A stretch of DNA of 64,000 nt from Mobilitalea torta (lineage in GTDB: Bacteria; Bacillota; Clostridia; Lachnospirales; Lachnospiraceae), in assembly GCF_050433395.1 (NCBI RefSeq), contig NZ_JBNPXH010000006.1:1-64000 (forward strand), written 5' to 3'. The notes under the pieces are model-generated. The model searched no databases. It was not told where the DNA came from and saw nothing but the letters and a program-made list of their open reading frames with translations. Of the stretch, positions 45,030 through 54,671 are shown piece by piece. Made by a program: the position numbers and the translations under genes. Within the stretch, counting starts at the first letter, position 1; every line of letters starts with the position of its first letter.

Positions 45030-46439
45030 CTATTCAGCCTCGCCCCTAATTTCTCCGCTTTCAATCTTTTTCAAGATGTCCTGCCACTGCTCCGGTGTAA
45101 ACTTGCTCTCGTCGGAGAGCTTGACGGAAATTAACGTTTCCATCTCCAAATCCATTTTAATCGCTCCCGCAATTTCCTCTGCCGACAAGATTGTTACTTG
45201 TTCAGTGACAGACTCCTTAACCATTGCAATTTCCTCTATCTTTTTTGTAAATGGTTTCGAAAATCGATCAACACCGAAGCTCATACTTGTATTTTCCAAT
45301 ATTTCTAGTTCCCCGTATGATACAGCTTTAGGTAGTGGCTGCTGATTTTGCCCTTTGTTATTATCAGATGGCTGTTCATGCTTTAAGGGTTCTGTTCCTT
45401 TACTTAAAAGTTGGACATCATCCAAGTTGGGGGTATTTTCTGCGGCTAAAGCAGCGACGGTTGCTCCAACACCTGCGATTGTTACCATTGCGACAACAGC
45501 AAAAGCCGCAATATGTTTCTTTGTTTTCTTAACGTTTAACAACAGGGTTAATCTCCTTTCAATGTGCTTTCTGCTCTCACATAGAGAAGAACAAAAAGCC
45601 GTGTTCATGCCGGATTGATTATCCAGCGTGTTCAAGATAGCTTCGCCATAAAGTTTTCTTTCCTCATGGGACATTTCACATGCCAATGCCTCGTCGCAGG
45701 ATAACTCGCCCCATGTGCTTATATCCTTGCGTAGAACATGGACAAGGGGGTTAAACCAATGCACGGTTCCTGCAAGTAGGGCAAGCATTTTTACCCATAA
45801 ATCCTTGCGTTTCAAGTGCATTAGCTCATGGGTCAAGACAAATTTCAAGTCATGTTCCCGCATGTTTGAGGTTGGCAGCAATATCATAGGGCGGCACAAC
45901 CCCACAAGCATAGGACTTTTGATTTTTGGGTTCATCATAAGTTTTACTTCGCTATGGATACCTAACGCCGCTTTGCATGAGGAAAGAAGGACGGCGGTTG
46001 CGCTATCCTCCGATACGGGAAAGCAGTCAGTCCGAAGTTGTTTAGAAAATCTGCGGTAGCAATAGAAATGCCATCCGGCAAATACCATCGTACCCATAAA
46101 CCAAATGAGCAAAATGGTTTGTGTCAATTCAACCGTCAAATGCTTCTCCACCAGAGTATCCATTGTGTCTATAAAACCGTTTGACGGTAGTGTTGGTAGT
46201 GATTTCTGAATGAGAGACGGTTCGGCAGGATAGTTTTCCGCGATAGGGTGAACTAAAGGGAGGCTTCCGGTAAAGAGAAAAACGGGTAAGAGAAAAAAAG
46301 CGATTGCCATTTTTCCAATTCCGTATTGCCACTTTGCAGGAAAGATTTTCGCCGTTACAGGTCGAAGCAACAGCATTAGCCCGACAACCACACTTCCCGC
46401 AATAGACATGGCAAGGAGATTTGAAAACAGATTACTCAT
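45030..46439 (-). CDS. BlaR1/MecR1-type M56 metalloprotease sensor
   Basis: The 469-residue protein has three to four N-terminal membrane helices, the zinc motif HELMHLKRKD and the downstream CDEALACEM, then another membrane helix near residue 310. It resembles BlaR1 up to the protease, but the C-terminal 140 residues do not resemble the penicillin-binding sensor domain, so the ligand may be something other than a beta-lactam. Its ATG overlaps the end of blaI by 8 bases. It should cleave the BlaI-type repressor on signal. Confidence 0.88.
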   Translation of the reverse strand: MSNLFSNLLAMSIAGSVVVGLMLLLRPVTAKIFPAKWQYGIGKMAIAFFLLPVFLFTGSLPLVHPIAENYPAEPSLIQKSLPTLPSNGFIDTMDTLVEKHLTVELTQTILLIWFMGTMVFAGWHFYCYRRFSKQLRTDCFPVSEDSATAVLLSSCKAALGIHSEVKLMMNPKIKSPMLVGLCRPMILLPTSNMREHDLKFVLTHELMHLKRKDLWVKMLALLAGTVHWFNPLVHVLRKDISTWGELSCDEALACEMSHEERKLYGEAILNTLDNQSGMNTAFCSSLCESRKHIERRLTLLLNVKKTKKHIAAFAVVAMVTIAGVGATVAALAAENTPNLDDVQLLSKGTEPLKHEQPSDNNKGQNQQPLPKAVSYGELEILENTSMSFGVDRFSKPFTKKIEEIAMVKESVTEQVTILSAEEIAGAIKMDLEMETLISVKLSDESKFTPEQWQDILKKIESGEIRGEAE

Positions 46440-46827
46440 TCTTATCACCTGCCTTTTCTGCGAACCAGCGTCTTAATTCGGTCATTTCATCTTTCGTCAG
46501 TTCTTTACCGTCATAGAGCGTTGTCAAGAAGTTTTTAACTGAACCCTCATACAAAGTTTCCAATAGGCTCTTTGCTTCATGGCTCCGATATTCTTCCGGC
46601 GATATGCGAGGCTCGTAGATATTCGCCCGACCTTGTTTTATGGAAGTCAGGACACCCTTTTCAACCAGCCTTGCAAGAAAGGTTGCTATTGTTTGTCCTT
46701 TCCACTCCTTGCCCTTTTGCAGTGCAAAAATGTCAAGCAGTTCGCCGGATGTAATGGGATGGTCGGAAGCCCAGATAATCTGCATCACTTCCATTTCCGT
46801 TTCTGATAGTTTTTGAAAATTAATCAT
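46432..46827 (-). CDS. BlaI/MecI/CopY-family repressor
   Basis: The 131-residue winged-helix repressor has the BlaI pattern: FQKLSETEMEVMQIIWASDHPITSGELLDIF, GKEWKGQTIATFLARLVEKGVL and the C-terminal dimerisation part with the protease cleavage region. It controls its own operon through the two palindromes just upstream. ATG 46827 follows GGAGG. It is cotranscribed with the sensor protease, the standard order. Confidence 0.92.
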   Translation of the reverse strand: MINFQKLSETEMEVMQIIWASDHPITSGELLDIFALQKGKEWKGQTIATFLARLVEKGVLTSIKQGRANIYEPRISPEEYRSHEAKSLLETLYEGSVKNFLTTLYDGKELTKDEMTELRRWFAEKAGDKNE

Positions 46828-46870
46828 GGGTATACATCCTCCATTCATTGCCGCACGTCTGCGACAATTC

Positions 46871-46922
46871 TACTACATTTATGTAGTGGTTCTATTCTAC
46901 TACATGAATGTAGTAGCGTCAA
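46871..46922 (-). promoter_or_regulatory. BlaI operator pair and promoter
   Basis: Two palindromes, CTACATTTATGTAG (46872-46885 region) and CTACTACAT-GA-ATGTAGTAG (46897-46916), match the TACA-N-TGTA core of BlaI/MecI operators. Read on the minus strand, TTGACG (46922-46917) and TAGAAT (46899-46894) are separated by 17 bases, so the second palindrome lies exactly in the promoter spacer. Confidence 0.85.
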
Positions 46923-47533
46923 GATAAATTTCAAAACAATGTAAATGTAAGGTGGGTTTCATAAGCTGCAGAAAGGGGGCGCGGATTGTTTAGCTCAAAC
47001 CTCGAACGAAAGGGCAGCCCGCATGAGTTTTGACCGCAAGCGGTCGCGTGTGTCTATCAGCTTCTTTATAAACCCCAATACAAAAAATATCTGAAGTACC
47101 AGAGTTTTGTTAAAATACAAAAAAGCCTGGCTGAAAAATACAGCCGGGCATGATTGGAAAAATTAATAAATTAAATAAAAGACACGGAGGCAATCTCATA
47201 TTGCTGCCGAACCTGCTAAAATTTATTATCAATCAAGCATTTATTAAGAAAAACAGAAAATATTGTAACAAATCAAAATAGTCAAGATAATCCTTTTGAT
47301 TATCTGAAAAATATGTGTCCTGAATTTGCTCCTGCCATTGACCTAATTATAGAATTTTGAAGCCGATTTTATCAAATATAAAGGTAAGCCATTGTATGAA
47401 GAAATTGAAGAGTTTCGCAAAGGAAAATGGTAAATACATCGTTGACAAAATTAAAAGCACCACTCCATTTTAGTCCCAAAACTTCTTCACGGCGAAGACC
47501 GTAAAATGCGGCCAGTATGACTGCGTTATCTTT
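46923..47533. other. 610-base region with hairpin and remnants
   Basis: A hairpin-like inverted repeat (GGGTTTCATAAGCTG near 46955 against CAGCTTCTTTATAAACCC near 47067) encloses GC-rich sequence. On the minus strand at about 47455-47525 a fragment AAFYGLRREEVLGLKWSG is the Arg-motif of yet another tyrosine integrase. Fragments reading KYKGKPLYEEIEEFRKGKW (near 47380) are also visible on the plus strand. There is no intact gene. Confidence 0.55.
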
Positions 47534-48763
47534 CTATATCCCCCAAATGGGAACAATTAAATTCTGGCTATCAAACGCCGATAACCGATCTGTGGTGCAC
47601 AGCACAGCCCCTGTCCCACGTTCCAATGAAGCTTTATCTATGACCCCGAATACTCGGGTAAGCTGGCTCTGCGGAGTGGCTGTTTTCTTGATTTCCATAG
47701 GGTACAGCTTTCCACTGTCCTCCAGCAAAATGTCTATCTCCTTGGTATCCTTATCCCGATAGTAATAAATAAAGGCTTCTCGGCCGCAGTTCTGATAGCT
47801 CTTGACAATCTCCGACACTACAAAATTTTCAAGAATTGCACCGCTCATTGCACCATTCATCAGAGTATCACTATCGCTCCATTTGGTCAGATATGCTGCC
47901 AACCCACAGTCATAGAAATAAAGTTTTGGTTTCGTTACCATGCGCTTAAGCATATTATTTGAATATGGATGGAGATAAAACACAATTCCCAGCCTCTCCA
48001 AAATCCCAAGCCAGTTTTTAGCGGTAACCTGGTCAATCCCGGCAGCATCAGAGATAGTCTTATAATTCACCATCTGTCCACACAGAGCAGCTGCTGATGT
48101 GATAAAGTCCATAAATTTAAGCGAATCAATGGCACCGGATGTCTCTTTTACATCCCGGTCAACATAGGTGCTGATATAGCTGGAATAAACAGCCCGATAA
48201 TCACTGTATTGCCCACTGATAAGGGCAGGCATACCACCTCTGAAAATACGCTCATAAAGTGCAGGAGTATCAACAGGTGTCCTCTCCTTTATCCGCTGTG
48301 ACAGTTGTTCCAAATCCAGCACAAAAGGTGTTGAAGCAGTACCGTAGATTTCAGCCTGTGACATGGGTGCCATATGGAGCAGGCAAACGCGCCCAGCCAG
48401 AGATTCCTGTATTCCCTCCATCAGTTTGAACACCTGTGAACCTGTCAGCCAAAAATCACCGGCACGATGGTTTTGGTCGACATGTATTTTAATATAAGTG
48501 AATAGCTCCGGTGCATACTGCACCTCATCGATAAACACCGGCGGCTTATGAATTTGCAGGAACATCTTCGGGTCATTCTTTGCCATCTGGCGCTCTGTCA
48601 AATCGTCCAGCGTAACATACTCCCGTCCTATGTTCTCCTCTGCAGCCAGCTTTTGCAGCATGGTGGTTTTTCCTGCCTGCCTCGGACCGGTAAGCAACAA
48701 AGCAGGAAATTCTTTGGAAAGGCGGAGAAAGGTATCCTCCATTGCTCTGTGTATATAATTCAT
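47534..48763 (-). CDS. AAA_14/DUF4143 ATP-binding protein
   Basis: The 409-residue protein has an AAA core at its N-terminus: LLLTGPRQAGKTTMLQKLA and Walker B PPVFIDEVQYAPE, followed by the sensor LTGSQ, and a C-terminal DUF4143 domain (FMDFITSAAALCG... YRDKDTKEIDILLED) with the nuclease-like D-I-D-x-L pattern. Proteins of this family are common in bacteria and act as helicase-like or toxin-like modules of unknown role. ATG 48763 is 8 bases after GAGGTGAT. No partner is seen beside it. Confidence 0.88.
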   Translation of the reverse strand: MNYIHRAMEDTFLRLSKEFPALLLTGPRQAGKTTMLQKLAAEENIGREYVTLDDLTERQMAKNDPKMFLQIHKPPVFIDEVQYAPELFTYIKIHVDQNHRAGDFWLTGSQVFKLMEGIQESLAGRVCLLHMAPMSQAEIYGTASTPFVLDLEQLSQRIKERTPVDTPALYERIFRGGMPALISGQYSDYRAVYSSYISTYVDRDVKETSGAIDSLKFMDFITSAAALCGQMVNYKTISDAAGIDQVTAKNWLGILERLGIVFYLHPYSNNMLKRMVTKPKLYFYDCGLAAYLTKWSDSDTLMNGAMSGAILENFVVSEIVKSYQNCGREAFIYYYRDKDTKEIDILLEDSGKLYPMEIKKTATPQSQLTRVFGVIDKASLERGTGAVLCTTDRLSAFDSQNLIVPIWGI

Positions 48764-48879
48764 AAAATCACCTCTTCGTCTAAATTTGTCTTTTACTACA
48801 TTATAGCCGATATGTTGTATCGGATCAATATGATTTCGGCTATTATATGTATTTATTATCTTCTCTGACCATTTTCAGG

Positions 48880-49034
48880 CCTCAAAACGGGTTTTCGCCA
48901 AACATGGTATCGCTATGCCCCATATCGCGGAATTTGATGAGATCAGCCCGGATATCCAATGCTTCTAGTATTTTCTATGCCCTTTTTCCCTATTTGGAGA
49001 AGAAATCAATTTAGAGGATGCCGAACCTGCTTAA
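48880..49034 (+). pseudogene. fragment of an unidentified gene
   Basis: On the plus strand the sequence reads KRVFAKHGIAMPHIAEFDEISPD and, after a frame change, LFGEEINLEDAEPA. Both look like parts of one small protein that has lost its start and been frameshifted. No intact gene lies between 48764 and 49048. Confidence 0.3.
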
Positions 49035-49048
49035 TGTGAAGCAGTTAC

Positions 49049-50575
49049 TCATCTTTTCTTCTTATACTGGGAAGGGGAAACCTTCTCGTATTTCTTAAAT
49101 TTGATATTAAAATAATCCACATTTTTATAGCCTACCATTTCGGCGGCCTGATAGACCAGGTATCCTTTCTCCAGGAGCTCCTTTGCCTTCTCCACCCGAA
49201 GCCTGTCCAGATAATCGGTAAAGGATTCTCCTGTGGAACTTTTGAACTTGCGGCCCAGATAGGTTCTGCTGTAATGCAGGGACTGGGCCATGGAGGTGAT
49301 GGAAATATCCTTGTTATAATTGTTTTTCATATAACGGATGAGCTTTTCCACGATGTTATCAGGAGGAAGGGCTTCGAATTCACTGGAGATATTAACCAGT
49401 AAGGCCTTTAATTCACTGTTCAGCTCCATGATGCTGTCCTTTAGGTAGGCGCTTTCAATAAAACCCTGCCGATCGAAGAGATCCTTCTCCCTGTCAGGAA
49501 ATAAGGTTCTGAAATAATCTACCAGGTTGATAAACAGGTTGATATATTCTGTCTTTACCTCCATTTCGGAGGCATCCCGCTCAATAAAAGAATTCATCCA
49601 TCGCTCCAGGCACCGGTTAATATCCTCCAGGGAATGATACTCAATGGCCGGAGCGAGCCGCTTTATCATGTCCTCCAGGGCAATGGGTGCCTGCTCCCTT
49701 AAGTGGGGAAGGCTCTCGGCAGAAACCAGACCCTTGTAGCCGTAGAGAAAGAGCTTGTCAAACAACTGATCGGCGGACTCATAGGACTGGGGAAGATTCG
49801 CAAAGGAAGCTACCTTCTTTCCGATGGAAATAAACAGGTTGATATGGAATTCCGCAAAAATATCCTTCTGCAGCTTGTTAAAAACCAGGGTGTTGGTCTT
49901 GGAGCGATTGATGGAAAGGATCGCATAGGACTTGTTGGTGGAGTACAGATACTGGCAGGACTGCTTCGCAATAAACCGCTGCAGGGCAAGGTGGAAATCC
50001 TCCAGGGTCTTACCCTCCTGATTGGTAAGGGAAAAAGAAATCAATATAATCTGGAGGGAATTACCGTTCTTCTCCCAGGTGGGGATATCCGGAAGTACAG
50101 AGAGCGTCTCATAGGAGGAGATGCCTGTAATGAACTGCTCCAGCAGCTTTTCCCTGGTCAGTACAGAAAAGGTGTCCTGCCTGTCGATGACCAGGGAGGA
50201 AGCCTCCAGCTCCTTCCGGATGGAATAAAGTTCTCCCGCAAGAGCCCGTTCGTCAATGGGCTTTAACAGATAGGACTTAACGCCGTAGCGGATAGCTGTC
50301 TGGGCGTAGGTAAAGTCGGCGAATCCGGTAATCAGAATGAAAAAGCCGGAATAACCGGTCAGGCGCAGTTGTCTTATCATATCAAGTCCGTTCATTTCAG
50401 GCATTTTAATATCCGTAATTACCAGATCTGGCTTAAGCCGCTCCGTTAAATTCAGAGCCTGCCCGCCGTTGGAGGCTTCGGCAAGGATTTCAAAACCAAA
50501 GGTGCTCCAGTCGATAATATTCCTTAAACCCTGGCGGATGTGCTCTTCATCATCTACAATCAATACACGGTACAT
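49049..50575 (-). CDS. yesN: AraC-type response regulator (YesN-like)
   Basis: The 508-residue regulator has a receiver domain (MYRVLIVDDEEHIRQGL, phospho-acceptor Asp in DLVITDIKMPEMNG, switch Lys in SYLLKP) and a C-terminal AraC double helix-turn-helix (ISITSMAQSLHYSRTYLGRKFKSSTGESFTDYLDRLR). A 250-residue linker joins them. It is the YesN-type partner of the upstream kinase, 14 bases away. ATG 50575 follows GAAAGGAGA. The pair probably activates the divergent sugar transport operon. Confidence 0.9.
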   Translation of the reverse strand: MYRVLIVDDEEHIRQGLRNIIDWSTFGFEILAEASNGGQALNLTERLKPDLVITDIKMPEMNGLDMIRQLRLTGYSGFFILITGFADFTYAQTAIRYGVKSYLLKPIDERALAGELYSIRKELEASSLVIDRQDTFSVLTREKLLEQFITGISSYETLSVLPDIPTWEKNGNSLQIILISFSLTNQEGKTLEDFHLALQRFIAKQSCQYLYSTNKSYAILSINRSKTNTLVFNKLQKDIFAEFHINLFISIGKKVASFANLPQSYESADQLFDKLFLYGYKGLVSAESLPHLREQAPIALEDMIKRLAPAIEYHSLEDINRCLERWMNSFIERDASEMEVKTEYINLFINLVDYFRTLFPDREKDLFDRQGFIESAYLKDSIMELNSELKALLVNISSEFEALPPDNIVEKLIRYMKNNYNKDISITSMAQSLHYSRTYLGRKFKSSTGESFTDYLDRLRVEKAKELLEKGYLVYQAAEMVGYKNVDYFNIKFKKYEKVSPSQYKKKR

Positions 50576-50589
50576 AAAGGCATCTCCTT

Positions 50590-52377
50590 TCAGATACAAG
50601 TTATGATAGGAAGGCGGATCGTAACAATGGTGCCCCTGTCTTTCTCGCTGGTAAGGGAGAGTCCGTAATCTGACCCATATACCAGCTGTATCCGCTGATG
50701 AACATTGAGGATTCCGATGTGTTCAGTGGGGGATGCCCCGGGAGGAGACTCCAGCTTCTCTTTCAGATCCTTTAGAACCTCCGCCTTCATTCCCGCGCCG
50801 TTATCGGCTACGCGGATAATCAGGATATCCTCCTCTCGGGTAACTGTCACGGAGATAAAGCCGCCGGAGCGTTTGCCCTCCCTCTCCTCAATTCCGTGAC
50901 GGAAGGCGTTCTCTACAATGGGCTGGGTAAGGAAGGGAAGAATCTTCTGGTTATCAATGGGACAATAGACGTTGATTTTATAGTGAAAGAGGCTTTCGAA
51001 CCGGAATTTCTGAAGCTCCAGGTAGCTGGTGACCAGCTCCAGCTCATGGGAGAGGAAAACCGGCTCATTTTTTGTGAACAGGCTTTTTCTCAGAATATTG
51101 GATAGCATCCGGATAGCGGAAGCAATCTCCGTCTCGCTGTTGGTAACGGCCTTCATACGGATGCTTTCCAGGATATTGAAGAGAAAATGGGGATTAATCT
51201 GGCTGTTCAATACCTGGAGCTGGATCTCCTTCTGGCTGGTTTCCAGCTGCTGCTTCTGGATCTGTGCCAGATATACCTCCTGTATCAGGTTATGGATGTT
51301 GGTAAGCATCCTTCCCAGATGCATGGTCAGATCCCCGATCTCATCCCTGCCATCCACCACGGGGACGAAATCCAGATCCCCTCCCATAGCCCGGCGTATA
51401 TCCTTGTCCAGTCTGGATAGGCGCTTAGTAAGAAGCTTGGAGAATAAGATCAGCCCGGTAAAGGATACTATGATGCCAATGAGTACGATGAGGTTGGACA
51501 GGTGTATAATCTGGGAGGTCTTTTCCAGGATACTGGCTTCCGGCACCAGGGAGATGATATGGAAGACGCCTTCGGAATGACTGACAGTAAGGGGAAGGGA
51601 AAGCACAATGAGGGAAGACTTGGCTCCTCCTTCTGTGATTTCCAGATAGTGCTCCCCTTCCTGTTTCAGTCCGGCCTCTCCAAGGCTCCTGCCTGTCAGC
51701 TCCGGTCTGCTGGAACTGACAATGGTTTTGTCAGGATCCAGCAACAGGGTCTGGACGCTCTCCTGGCTCAGGATTTCCTGCAATCTGGAGGAAGTGACGG
51801 CGGCAGTCAGCACGCCGAAGAATTTGCCCCGCATGTAGATGGGGCGGCAAAGCGTCAGATCCTTTGTATCCTTCTCCAAAAAGGAGGGATTGTCAATATA
51901 GTGCCAGAAGGCCGAGGATTTGCCGGCGGCCTCCTGGTACCAGGAGGAAGCGGCAATATTTTTGGGAGTATTCTTAATATACCCGTTGTCCAGGACATGT
52001 TGGGAATCGATATAATAATTCAAGTACTTGAGATTACCGTCGGAGCGGTCAATGTAGGGAGAAAGATTCCCCTGTTCCCAGAGAAAGCGGACAAACTCAT
52101 AGTTGGAGCGGTAATTGGAGGTAATGGCCGTAGAAAGGGAGGCGTCGTAGGCAATATTATAGGAGGCGGAGGAAACGGTTTCAAGGCTTTGGGAAATACG
52201 CAGGATGACGCGCTCCATACTGTTGTTCACTTCCTTTATGGCATTTTCCATGACGACATTGCGCATGGAGTTCATCAAAAAGAAAGAGACCCCTATGGGA
52301 ATGGAGATGACAAAAAGGTAGGAGAGGGTAATTTTCTTCCACATGGGCAGATTATTTAAAAAAGATATCCGATTCAT
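50590..52377 (-). CDS. yesM: sensor histidine kinase (YesM-like, HisKA_7TM/His_kinase)
   Basis: The 595-residue kinase has an N-terminal membrane helix, a large extracellular sensor domain of about 250 residues, a second membrane helix (NLIVLIGIIVSFTGLILFS), HAMP, and a YesM-type kinase core: the phosphorylated His in NPHFLFNILESIRM, then the HATPase with NAFRHGIEER and DNGAGM. ATG 52377 is 9 bases from GAGG. It precedes the response regulator in the same operon and is divergent from the importer. The sensed sugar is unknown. Confidence 0.9.
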   Translation of the reverse strand: MNRISFLNNLPMWKKITLSYLFVISIPIGVSFFLMNSMRNVVMENAIKEVNNSMERVILRISQSLETVSSASYNIAYDASLSTAITSNYRSNYEFVRFLWEQGNLSPYIDRSDGNLKYLNYYIDSQHVLDNGYIKNTPKNIAASSWYQEAAGKSSAFWHYIDNPSFLEKDTKDLTLCRPIYMRGKFFGVLTAAVTSSRLQEILSQESVQTLLLDPDKTIVSSSRPELTGRSLGEAGLKQEGEHYLEITEGGAKSSLIVLSLPLTVSHSEGVFHIISLVPEASILEKTSQIIHLSNLIVLIGIIVSFTGLILFSKLLTKRLSRLDKDIRRAMGGDLDFVPVVDGRDEIGDLTMHLGRMLTNIHNLIQEVYLAQIQKQQLETSQKEIQLQVLNSQINPHFLFNILESIRMKAVTNSETEIASAIRMLSNILRKSLFTKNEPVFLSHELELVTSYLELQKFRFESLFHYKINVYCPIDNQKILPFLTQPIVENAFRHGIEEREGKRSGGFISVTVTREEDILIIRVADNGAGMKAEVLKDLKEKLESPPGASPTEHIGILNVHQRIQLVYGSDYGLSLTSEKDRGTIVTIRLPIITCI

Positions 52378-52619
52378 CTTCATATACCTCGTATCATAAA
52401 TGGGTAACCAAAGAAATGGCTGCCCGCACAATAATGGTAGTGTGATTATAGCATTGTTTTACAAAGACCGCAACAATGGCACGGGGTATGGAAGTAAATG
52501 TTTTATTTTATAGGGAAAAAGTGCACGAATTTATGGTATGGGGAAAGCGCTTTTTCTGTTCCTTATCCTTTCCCATGGCGCAGGTTGCAAAAGTATGGGA
52601 TAAAAAGTACTGTTTCCCG

Positions 52620-52650
52620 GGTATTATGAAAAAACACCCTGGGCTATAAT
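52620..52650 (+). promoter_or_regulatory. probable promoter/operator of the sugar ABC operon
   Basis: TATAAT at 52645-52650 is a good -10 element; the upstream side has CCCGGGTATTATG and CACCCTGGG, an imperfect inverted repeat that could hold the regulator. The whole space 52378-52703 lies between the divergent kinase and permease genes. Confidence 0.4.
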
Positions 52651-52703
52651 AAATCCATAATCAAAGACATACCAGTTGACTAAGTTCAGAGGAGCAAAAT
52701 AAA

Positions 52704-53666
52704 ATGACAGCAGAATCAACCAAGATCAAACCAAAGAAAAAAGGCAGGAAGAGAAAATCCCTGCTATATCGGATATATCAGCAAAAATATCTTTTTATCA
52801 TGTCGGTGCCCATTGTAATATGGCTGGTCATATTTGCTTATATACCACTGTTTGGGTGGTCCTATGCCTTTATCAAGTTTGTACCCGGCAAGCCGGTATT
52901 CCAGTCCCAGTTCGTCGGTTTTAAGTATTTTATAGAGATGTTTCAGGATGGGAAGTTCTACAATGCACTGCTGAATACCGTTATCATGGCCTCCCTGTCC
53001 ATTGTGCTTACCTGCTTTATCCTACCCATTATCTTTGCCCTGCTGCTCAACGAGGTAAAGGGAGTCGCCTTTAAGAGAATTGTTCAGACCGTATCCTATC
53101 TGCCCCATTTTGTATCCTGGGTGGTGGTAGCCGGCATGTTCATACAGTTTCTCTCTCCCCAGAGCGGTATTTTTAATGATTTTCTGAAATCCATGAATTT
53201 GATTAAGGAACCCATCAACTTCATGGGAGTGCCCAAGTACTTCTACGCCATTATTACCAGTGCCACTGTCTGGAAGACCCTTGGCTGGAACGCCATTATC
53301 TATATCTCCGCCATGGCCGGGGTGGATCAGGAGCTTTATGAGGCTGCCGCCGTGGACGGAGCCGGACGTATGAGAAAGATCTGGAATGTCACCCTTCCCG
53401 GCATTCGCCCCACGGTGGTCATCCTTCTGGTCATGAACATCGGAGGGCTGATCAACGGCGGCTTTGAATCCCAGATGCTCTTCTCCAATGGGTTGAATCA
53501 GGAAAAGGCACAGGTATTAAGCCTCTATGTTCTGAATTACGGCATTGGGCTGATGCGCTTCAGCTTCGGTACGGCGGTGGGAATCTTCACATCCTTTGTT
53601 TCTTTTGCACTTGTTCTGATTGCCAACTTCATATCGAAGAAAACCACGGAGCAGGCATTATTTTAG
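52704..53666 (+). CDS. sugar ABC transporter permease (LplB-like, CUT1)
   Basis: The 320-residue protein has six membrane segments and the EAA loop motif EAAAVDGAGRMRKIWNVTLPGIRPT. It is the LplB type found with LplA/YtcQ binding proteins. GAGGAGCAAAATAAA precedes the ATG. It pairs with the next gene to form the membrane pore. The ATPase is not encoded here; such systems use a shared MsmX-like ATPase. Confidence 0.92.
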   Translation: MTAESTKIKPKKKGRKRKSLLYRIYQQKYLFIMSVPIVIWLVIFAYIPLFGWSYAFIKFVPGKPVFQSQFVGFKYFIEMFQDGKFYNALLNTVIMASLSIVLTCFILPIIFALLLNEVKGVAFKRIVQTVSYLPHFVSWVVVAGMFIQFLSPQSGIFNDFLKSMNLIKEPINFMGVPKYFYAIITSATVWKTLGWNAIIYISAMAGVDQELYEAAAVDGAGRMRKIWNVTLPGIRPTVVILLVMNIGGLINGGFESQMLFSNGLNQEKAQVLSLYVLNYGIGLMRFSFGTAVGIFTSFVSFALVLIANFISKKTTEQALF

Positions 53667-53680
53667 GAGGAGAAAAACCA

Positions 53681-54598
53681 ATGAATAAAAAAGCTTATAA
53701 AACCAGAAAAACAATGGATTATATCATAGAAGGGATTATTGTGACTGTCCTTCTGCTGATTGCTCTGATTACAGTATATCCCTTTCTGAACGTACTGGCA
53801 CTGTCCTTTAACGATGCGGGAGATTCCGTAAAGGGAGGGATTACCCTATGGCCCAGGAAATTTACCCTGAATAATTATGCCGAGGTCATGGCCTATCCAA
53901 GCCTTATCAACGGGGCGTTAATATCGGTGCTGCGTACGGTAATCGGTGCGGGGCTCAGCACCTTCTTTACCGCTGTCATGGCCTACACCTTGAGCCGCAA
54001 GGATTTTATGGCCAGGAAGTTCTTCAATATCCTGTTCATGGTGACCATGTATGTCAGCGGCGGGATGGTGCCAGGCTATCTGCTGATACGGGATCTTCAC
54101 CTGTTCAACAGCTTTCTGGTCTATATTCTGCCGGGACTGGTGGGAGCCTTCTATGTCTTCCTGATGCGTTCCTATATCGAGGGCCTGCCTTACAGCCTTC
54201 AGGAGTCCGCCATGTTAGACGGAGCCAATGACATTCGGATATTCAGGTCCATTATCCTTCCTCTTTCCAAGCCGAGCATTGCCACCGTTACCTTATTCTA
54301 TGCGGTAAACCAGTGGAACAGCTGGTTCGATACATACCTGTACAACTCTTCCAATATTAAGCTTACTACACTCCAATACGAGCTTCAGAAGATTATACAG
54401 AATGTGTCGGCGGCAGCAGCGGCAGCTAAGGACGGAGCTTCCCCGAGCATGATGGATGCCGCCAAAAGCGCGGCGGTTACCCCCCAGTCCATCCAGATGG
54501 CAATTACCATTGTGGTTATTGTGCCCATCATATTGGTATATCCTTTCTTACAGAAATACTTCGTGGGAGGTATGACGGTAGGGGCAGTTAAGGGCTAA
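53681..54598 (+). CDS. sugar ABC transporter permease (YtcP-like, CUT1)
   Basis: The 305-residue protein has six membrane segments and the EAA motif ESAMLDGANDIRIFRSIILPLSKPS. It is the second permease of the same importer; its start is 14 bases after the first permease and has AGGAGGAG. The extension near residue 245 (AAAAAAKDGASPS) is an unusual low-complexity loop found in some clostridial YtcP homologues. Confidence 0.92.
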   Translation: MNKKAYKTRKTMDYIIEGIIVTVLLLIALITVYPFLNVLALSFNDAGDSVKGGITLWPRKFTLNNYAEVMAYPSLINGALISVLRTVIGAGLSTFFTAVMAYTLSRKDFMARKFFNILFMVTMYVSGGMVPGYLLIRDLHLFNSFLVYILPGLVGAFYVFLMRSYIEGLPYSLQESAMLDGANDIRIFRSIILPLSKPSIATVTLFYAVNQWNSWFDTYLYNSSNIKLTTLQYELQKIIQNVSAAAAAAKDGASPSMMDAAKSAAVTPQSIQMAITIVVIVPIILVYPFLQKYFVGGMTVGAVKG

Positions 54599-54671
54599 AC
54601 AGTATCATACAGGCGGAGCAGATGCCGTGCCTGTTCATGATAGAAAATAATTATCAGGAGGAGATTTATTT

